Notes under the pieces: generated by a model
Told to the model about the DNA's origin: nothing
Seen by the model: the letters and a program-made list of their open reading frames with translations, nothing else
Database searches by the model: none
NCBI RefSeq assembly: GCF_020037125.1
Contig: NZ_JAIQDG010000011.1
Span: 1 to 64,000, forward strand
Direction of reading: 5' to 3'
DNA: 64,000 nucleotides
From: Myxococcus sp. RHSTA-1-4
Lineage (GTDB): Bacteria; Myxococcota; Myxococcia; Myxococcales; Myxococcaceae
Part shown: positions 59,601-64,000 of the stretch, in pieces
How the letters are laid out: every line of letters starts with the position of its first letter
Numbering within the stretch: position 1 is the stretch's first letter
Program-made: the position numbers and the translations under genes

Positions 59601-60512
59601 ATGAAGCGCCCCGTGCGCTGGCTCAAGCCCCTCCCGCTCCGTCCTCGCGACACCGTCCACGTCGTCGCCCCCGCAGGGCCCTTCGACCGCCCGGGTTTCG
59701 AGGTGGGGCTCGCCGTCATCGCGGAGCGCTACGCCCCCGTCCACGGGCCGGACATCTTCTCCTCCCACCGCTACCTCGCGGGTGACGACGCGCGCCGCGG
59801 TGGTGAGCTGGCCCGCGCCCTGACCGACCGCGAAGCCCGCGCCATCTTCTGCGCCCGCGGCGGCTATGGCAGCGCCCGCCTGCTCCCCGACCTCCCGCTC
59901 GCGGATGCTCTGGCGAGCGCCTTCGTCGGCTTCTCGGACCTCACCTCCGTCCATGGCGCCATGCAGGCGCTCGGCCGCGTCTCCATCCACGGGCCCGTGC
60001 TCACGCAGCTCGGCCGGCAGCCTCCCGAGGTGCGCGACTACCTCTTCCGCCTCCTCGAGTCCCCGGAGGCCCCGCCGCCGCTGACGGGCACGGCCACCTA
60101 CGTGCCCGGCATGGCCGAGGGCCACCTCGTCGGCGGCAACCTCTCCGTCCTCTCCCGGCTCCTCGGCACCTCGTACATGCCGCCGCTCGACGGCGCGGTG
60201 CTCCTCCTGGAGGACGTCACCGAGCGCCCCTACCGCATCGACCGCATGTGGACGCACCTGCGCCTGGCGGGCGTCTTCTCGCGCGTGCGCGGCATCGTCC
60301 TGGGCGACTTCACCGGGTGCGAGGAGAAGGACGCGAACTACTCCAGCGCCGACGTGCTCCGCGAGCTGGCAAGGGAGGCGGGCCTGCCCTGCGCCGCCGG
60401 CTTCCCCATTGGCCACGGCGACCTCAACTACCCCGTGGCCCTGGGCACCCAGGTTCGGTTGGACGCGGACGCGGCGCGCCTCACCTTCCTCGAAGGAGCC
60501 GTGCGCGCATGA
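59601..60512 (+). CDS. LD-carboxypeptidase, peptidase S66 family (LdcA-like)
   Basis: 303 residues with the S66 catalytic set: S112 (GFSDLTS), E204 (LLLEDVTER) and H272 (GHGDLNYP), plus ARGGYGSARLLP. The family removes the terminal D-Ala from tetrapeptides during peptidoglycan recycling (LdcA), or cleaves microcin C (MccF). The following beta-lactamase-fold and Mpl genes strongly favour recycling. The ATG at 59601 was chosen since upstream sequence lacks family similarity; its stop overlaps the next start (ATGA). Confidence 0.93.
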   Translation: MKRPVRWLKPLPLRPRDTVHVVAPAGPFDRPGFEVGLAVIAERYAPVHGPDIFSSHRYLAGDDARRGGELARALTDREARAIFCARGGYGSARLLPDLPLADALASAFVGFSDLTSVHGAMQALGRVSIHGPVLTQLGRQPPEVRDYLFRLLESPEAPPPLTGTATYVPGMAEGHLVGGNLSVLSRLLGTSYMPPLDGAVLLLEDVTERPYRIDRMWTHLRLAGVFSRVRGIVLGDFTGCEEKDANYSSADVLRELAREAGLPCAAGFPIGHGDLNYPVALGTQVRLDADAARLTFLEGAVRA

Positions 60513-61690
60513 GCGGCAATCCCCACCCCATCACCGTCCTTCGCACCGTCCTCGACGACGCCTGCAGGAATGGCGTGTTCCCCGCGGCCCAGGCCGTCGT
60601 CCTGCACCGCGGCATCCAGGTCTTCGGCCACGTGACGGGCGACGTGTCCGGCGACACGCGCTTCGACCTCGCCTCCGTCACCAAGGTGCTCGGCACCACC
60701 GCCCTCTTCCTCCGCCTGTGGACGGAAGGGAAGGTGGGCCCGGACACGCACGTGTCCCGCTTCTTCCCCGGCACGCCCGTGGGTGACGCGGGCGTCACCG
60801 TGGCGGACCTGCTCTACCACCGCTCGGGCCTGCCGCCCTTCGTGCCCTTCTTCGCCCAGGCCCTCACCGCGCACCCCGAGCTGCTCGACGCGGACTGCCC
60901 CTCCGCCCTGCGCGCCCGGGTCCGCGAGGAGGTCATCCAGGCCGCCGCCGCCACGCCGCTCGCCGCCGAGCCCCGCACGCGCACCGCGTACAGCGACGTG
61001 GGCTTCATCCTCCTGGGCGAAATCCTCTCCCGCGCCGCGGGCGCCCCGCTGGACACGCTCTTCTCGCGCTACGTGGCCGAGCCGCTCGGCCTGTCCGCGC
61101 GCTTCCACCGCCTCACGGACTTCCCCGCGGAGGCCGCCCCCGCGCCCACCGGCGCCACGCGCCCTCGCGAGCCCGCGCCCGGCCAGGAGGGGATGTGGAA
61201 GGACGTGCCCTCGCGGCCCACGCGCCCCGGCGAGGTGGATGACGACAACGCCTGGGTGATGGACGGCGTGGCCGGACACGCGGGCCTCTTCGGCACCGCG
61301 GTGGACGTGGCCCGCTTCGGGCAGGCCGTGCTGGACGGGTGCTCCGGTGGCGCCGCCATTGCTCCCGGCCCGCTCTGGCACCGCGTCCTGGCCACCGACC
61401 CGCTCGTGCCGGGCAGCACCCGCTCCATGGGCTTCGACTCGCCCTCCGCCGTGGGCTCCAGCGCGGGCCACTACATCGGCGACACGCCGCCGGGCGCCGT
61501 GGGGCACCTGGGCTTCACCGGCACCAGCCTCTGGGTGGACCTGCGCCGCTCGCTGGTGGTGGCGCTCGTCACCAACCGCGTGGCCCACGGCCGCCAGGAA
61601 CTCCGCATCCGTGAATTCCGCCCGCTCTTCCACGACCTCGTCGTGGAGGCGCTCGGGCTCACCGAACTCCAGCAGGGAACACATGGCTGA
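60509..61690 (+). CDS. Serine hydrolase of the beta-lactamase/penicillin-binding fold
   Basis: 393 residues without a signal peptide. Catalytic motifs: S56-VTK59, YSD (near 160) in place of YxN, and HLGFTG (near 325) in place of KTG. It resembles class C beta-lactamase-like esterases/peptidases (AmpH, EstB types). Lying between LdcA-like and Mpl-like genes with overlapping ends, it probably acts on muropeptides in the cytoplasm, for example as an amidase or D,D-peptidase. A drug-resistance role is not supported because no export signal is seen. Confidence 0.88.
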   Translation: MSGNPHPITVLRTVLDDACRNGVFPAAQAVVLHRGIQVFGHVTGDVSGDTRFDLASVTKVLGTTALFLRLWTEGKVGPDTHVSRFFPGTPVGDAGVTVADLLYHRSGLPPFVPFFAQALTAHPELLDADCPSALRARVREEVIQAAAATPLAAEPRTRTAYSDVGFILLGEILSRAAGAPLDTLFSRYVAEPLGLSARFHRLTDFPAEAAPAPTGATRPREPAPGQEGMWKDVPSRPTRPGEVDDDNAWVMDGVAGHAGLFGTAVDVARFGQAVLDGCSGGAAIAPGPLWHRVLATDPLVPGSTRSMGFDSPSAVGSSAGHYIGDTPPGAVGHLGFTGTSLWVDLRRSLVVALVTNRVAHGRQELRIREFRPLFHDLVVEALGLTELQQGTHG

Positions 61691-63155
61691 CGACAACGGA
61701 AACGTCCTCGACACCCTCGAACCCGGCAGCGTGCGCCGCGTCCACCTCGTGGGCGTGGCCGGCACCGGCATGGGCTCCTTCGCCGGCATGCTGAAGGCCG
61801 CCGGCTACGAAGTCACCGGCAGCGACGAGAATGTCTACCCGCCCATGAGCGACATGCTCCGGACGTGGGGCATCCCCGTCTCCACGCCCTACAAGCCGGA
61901 GAACCTGGACGCGGCGAAGCCGGACCTCGTCATCATCGGCAACGTCATCCGCCGCGTGAATCCCGAGGCCACCGCCGTGCGCGAGCGCGGCCTGAAGCAG
62001 ATGAGCTTCCCCGCCGCCCTGGGCTCGCTCTTCCTGGAGCGCGCGCACTCGGTGGTGGTGGCCGGCACGCACGGCAAGACGACGACGTCCTCCCTCATGG
62101 CCCACGTGCTGGTGGAGGCCGGGAAGGACCCGTCCTTCCTCGTGGGCGGCGTCACCCAGAACTACGCGGGCAACTACCGCGTGGGCAAGGGCCCGCACTT
62201 CGTCGTCGAGGGCGACGAGTACGACACCGCGTACTGGGACAAGGGCTCCAAGTTCCTCCACTACCGGCCGCGCACCGCCATCCTCACCAGCGTGGAGTTC
62301 GACCACGCGGACATCTTCCGGGACTTGCCCCACTACGAGTCCACCTTCGAGAAGTTCGTCCGGCTCATTCCGCAGGACGGGCAGCTCGTCGTCTGCGCCG
62401 CGTACCCCAACGCCGTGAAGCTGTCGCGCGAGGGCTGCAAGGGCCGCGTGGTGACGTACGTGGCGAAGGAGGGCGCGGACGCGGACTACACGCCGCGCAA
62501 CGTGTCCTTCGGCCCCGCCGGCGCGCGCTTCGACGTGGTGGAGCGCGGGCAGGTGCTGGGCACGGTGGAGCTGCCCATGGGTGGCGCGCACAACGTGGAG
62601 AACGCGCTGGGCGTCATCGCCGCCGCGCGCGGCCTGGGCCTGTCCTTCGAGGAGCTGCGCAAGGGGCTCGCGACGTTCTCCGGCGTCAAGCGCCGGCAGG
62701 AGGTCCGCGGCGAGCCCGGCGGCATCATGGTGGTGGACGACTTCGCGCACCACCCCACCGCGGTGCGGGAGACCATCTCCGCCATCCACCACCGCTACCC
62801 GGAGCGGCGGCTGTGGGCCATCTTCGAGCCGCGCTCCAACACCAGCCGCCGCAACATCCACCAGGAGGACTACGCCCACGCCTTCACCGGCGCGGCCCGC
62901 GCCAGCCTCAAGGTGCCCGAGCGCCATGACAAGGTGCCCGTGGGTGAGGAACTGAACGTGCGCAAGCTCGTCGAGGACCTCAAGGCCCAGGGCATCGCCG
63001 CGGAGGGCTCCACGGACGTGCAGACGCTGGTGGACCTGGTGGCCCGCGAGTCCCGCTCCGGCGACGTGCTGCTCGTCATGAGCAACGGCTCCTTCGGAGG
63101 CTTCATCGACAAGCTGCTCGTGGCCCTGAAGGCCCGCGTGGGGCAGGGGGCCTGA
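61683..63155 (+). CDS. mpl: UDP-MurNAc:tripeptide ligase Mpl
   Basis: 490 residues, a Mur-ligase-family enzyme. N-terminal Rossmann motif VHLVGVAGTGMGSFAGMLK (in part), ATP-binding GTHGKTTTSS, EGDEYDTAYWD (the Mpl-type middle motif), DFAHHPTAVRE and FEPRSNTSRR. Mpl joins recycled L-Ala-D-Glu-meso-DAP to UDP-MurNAc, feeding murein synthesis. Length and motifs match Mpl rather than MurC. It overlaps the hydrolase gene by 8 bp and completes a recycling operon with the LD-carboxypeptidase. Confidence 0.95.
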   Translation: MADDNGNVLDTLEPGSVRRVHLVGVAGTGMGSFAGMLKAAGYEVTGSDENVYPPMSDMLRTWGIPVSTPYKPENLDAAKPDLVIIGNVIRRVNPEATAVRERGLKQMSFPAALGSLFLERAHSVVVAGTHGKTTTSSLMAHVLVEAGKDPSFLVGGVTQNYAGNYRVGKGPHFVVEGDEYDTAYWDKGSKFLHYRPRTAILTSVEFDHADIFRDLPHYESTFEKFVRLIPQDGQLVVCAAYPNAVKLSREGCKGRVVTYVAKEGADADYTPRNVSFGPAGARFDVVERGQVLGTVELPMGGAHNVENALGVIAAARGLGLSFEELRKGLATFSGVKRRQEVRGEPGGIMVVDDFAHHPTAVRETISAIHHRYPERRLWAIFEPRSNTSRRNIHQEDYAHAFTGAARASLKVPERHDKVPVGEELNVRKLVEDLKAQGIAAEGSTDVQTLVDLVARESRSGDVLLVMSNGSFGGFIDKLLVALKARVGQGA

Positions 63156-63156
63156 G

Positions 63157-63720
63157 ATGCGCGCCCGCCTTCCGTTCGTCTTCGCCGGAGCGCTCACGCT
63201 CGCGGGCTGCATGAAGTCCACGCTGCCGCCGCTCACCGGCCCCGCGCCGGGTGCCACCGGCGGGGAGCAGGCGCTGGAGTCCGCCCCCGCGGCGCCGCTG
63301 GTCTTCCAGGTGAAGCGCTACCCGGGCGGCGAGCCGTATGACCTCGCCGCCGACAGGGGCAGCGTGGTGCTGCTGGACGTGTGGGCCACCTGGTGCGAGC
63401 CGTGCAGGGACGCGCTGCCCTTCTACGAGAATCTCGCCCGCGAGTACGCCGGCCGAGGGCTGAAGGTGTACGCGCTCAGCGTGGACGAGGACCCTCGCGC
63501 CATCGCCCCGTTCCTGCAGGAGACGAAGGTGGGCCTGCCCGTCCTCCTGGACGAGAACGCCCAGGTGGCCGAGCGCACGCTCAAGGTGAAGGGCATGCCC
63601 ACCACCTATTACATCGACCGGCGCGGCGTGGTCCGCCACGTGGAGGAGGGCTTCACCGAGGAGTTCTACCCGCGCTACCAGTCGCACATCGAGGCGCTGC
63701 TCGCCGAGCCCGCGCCGTAG
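63157..63720 (+). CDS. TlpA-like thioredoxin-fold lipoprotein
   Basis: 187 residues with a lipoprotein signal (TLAGC, Cys18) and a thioredoxin fold with the redox centre W-CEPC (ATWCEPCRDALP) and cis-Pro region GMPTTYYIDRRG. TlpA/ResA-type proteins reduce disulfides outside the cytoplasm, often for cytochrome c assembly. It starts 1 bp after the mpl stop, so it is cotranscribed. Confidence 0.94.
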   Translation: MRARLPFVFAGALTLAGCMKSTLPPLTGPAPGATGGEQALESAPAAPLVFQVKRYPGGEPYDLAADRGSVVLLDVWATWCEPCRDALPFYENLAREYAGRGLKVYALSVDEDPRAIAPFLQETKVGLPVLLDENAQVAERTLKVKGMPTTYYIDRRGVVRHVEEGFTEEFYPRYQSHIEALLAEPAP

Positions 63721-63736
63721 GAGGGGAGGAGTCGCC

Positions 63737-64000
63737 ATGGCCCAGGACACGCCCGCCGCCCTACGCCGCACCGCGGAGGAGGGGGCCCGCCTCGCCGGGC
63801 GCATCCTCGCGGAGCGCTTCCTGGGCGAGCGCATCATCGAGTTCAAGGGCGGCATCGACCTGGTGACGGACGCGGACCGGGCGTCGGAGGAGGCGCTGCT
63901 GGCCTTCCTCCGCGAGCGCCACCCGGCGCACGCCATCCTCGCCGAGGAGAGCGGCGCCTCGGCCGGCTCCAACAACCTGCGCTGGCTGGTGGACCCGCTG
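63737..64000 (+). CDS. Inositol-monophosphatase family protein, N-terminal part
   Basis: The ATG has GGGAGGAG 6 bp upstream and the frame runs off the right edge after 88 codons. AEESG near residue 72 and WLVDPL at the edge are the metal-binding motifs of the FIG superfamily (the next residues should be DGT). Family members hydrolyse inositol, CysQ-type PAP or related phosphates (SuhB, CysQ); the subtype cannot be told from this fragment. It is 16 bp after the TlpA-like gene. Confidence 0.9.
   Translation, partial: MAQDTPAALRRTAEEGARLAGRILAERFLGERIIEFKGGIDLVTDADRASEEALLAFLRERHPAHAILAEESGASAGSNNLRWLVDPL

Noticed and set aside
60509..61690. Antibiotic-resistance beta-lactamase
   Set aside because: No signal peptide, altered YxN and KTG motifs, and recycling-gene neighbours argue against a drug-resistance role.
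1..64000. CRISPR arrays, insertion sequences, rRNA genes
   Set aside because: No regularly spaced repeats, transposase motifs or rRNA sequences were found while reading both strands.

Overview
The window is uniformly GC-rich DNA with dense, strongly third-position-GC-biased genes, many lipoprotein signals and few long intergenic gaps. The gene families point to a large-genome myxobacterium of the Myxococcus/Corallococcus/Pyxidicoccus type: an NRPS, TIGR02270- and DUF2169-type proteins next to a DUF4150 PAAR protein, a lipoprotein polymorphic toxin resembling SitA, multihaem lipoproteins, and a MocR regulator. The genus assignment is an inference from gene content only.

1-10.3 kb. A minus-strand operon holds an outer-membrane beta-barrel-like protein followed 6 bp later by an NRPS (condensation then adenylation domain) that runs off the left edge. 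Diverging from it is a tight plus-strand operon: a 61-residue acidic peptide that looks like a RiPP precursor, a Rieske oxygenase overlapping it by 4 bp, and a dihaem cytochrome c lipoprotein. A multihaem lipoprotein and an unknown lipoprotein follow.

10.3-20 kb. Divergent TldD-like and PmbA/TldE-like genes, a JmjC/cupin oxygenase, a pirin, an unknown protein, an AhpD-like protein, a MocR regulator, a truncated TetR gene overlapping a VOC protein, and a cold-shock protein with a clear terminator.

20-36.5 kb. A YafY/WYL regulator with a palindromic operator that recurs in front of a Gfa/CENP-V-type gene 8.4 kb away; a family B DNA polymerase; a SitA-like WHH nuclease toxin with a SUKH immunity protein; a secreted trypsin-like protease with two repeated C-terminal modules; small membrane proteins; a SET-domain protein and an oxidoreductase/TetR pair, each preceded by two overlapping palindromes; and an S37 peptidase lipoprotein.

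36.8-58 kb, accessory block. A J-domain/zinc-ribbon protein is followed by a four-gene putative anti-phage operon: giant DEAH helicase with DUF1998, SNF2-type helicase, N6-adenine methyltransferase and HNH nuclease. It resembles a class 1 DISARM system in which DrmA and DrmB are fused and the phospholipase-D-like DrmC is replaced by an HNH enzyme. Next comes a type VI secretion effector cassette: TIGR02270 protein, DUF2169 protein, ketosynthase-fold protein without the catalytic Cys, DUF4150 PAAR protein with a predicted deaminase toxin tip, and two paralogous candidate immunity proteins. The block ends at a tRNA-Asn gene whose 3' end faces it.

58.2-64 kb, housekeeping. An RsmB-like rRNA methyltransferase, then a peptidoglycan-recycling operon (LD-carboxypeptidase, beta-lactamase-fold hydrolase, Mpl ligase), a TlpA-like thioredoxin lipoprotein and the start of an inositol-monophosphatase-family gene. 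No CRISPR array, insertion sequence, integrase or rRNA was seen.
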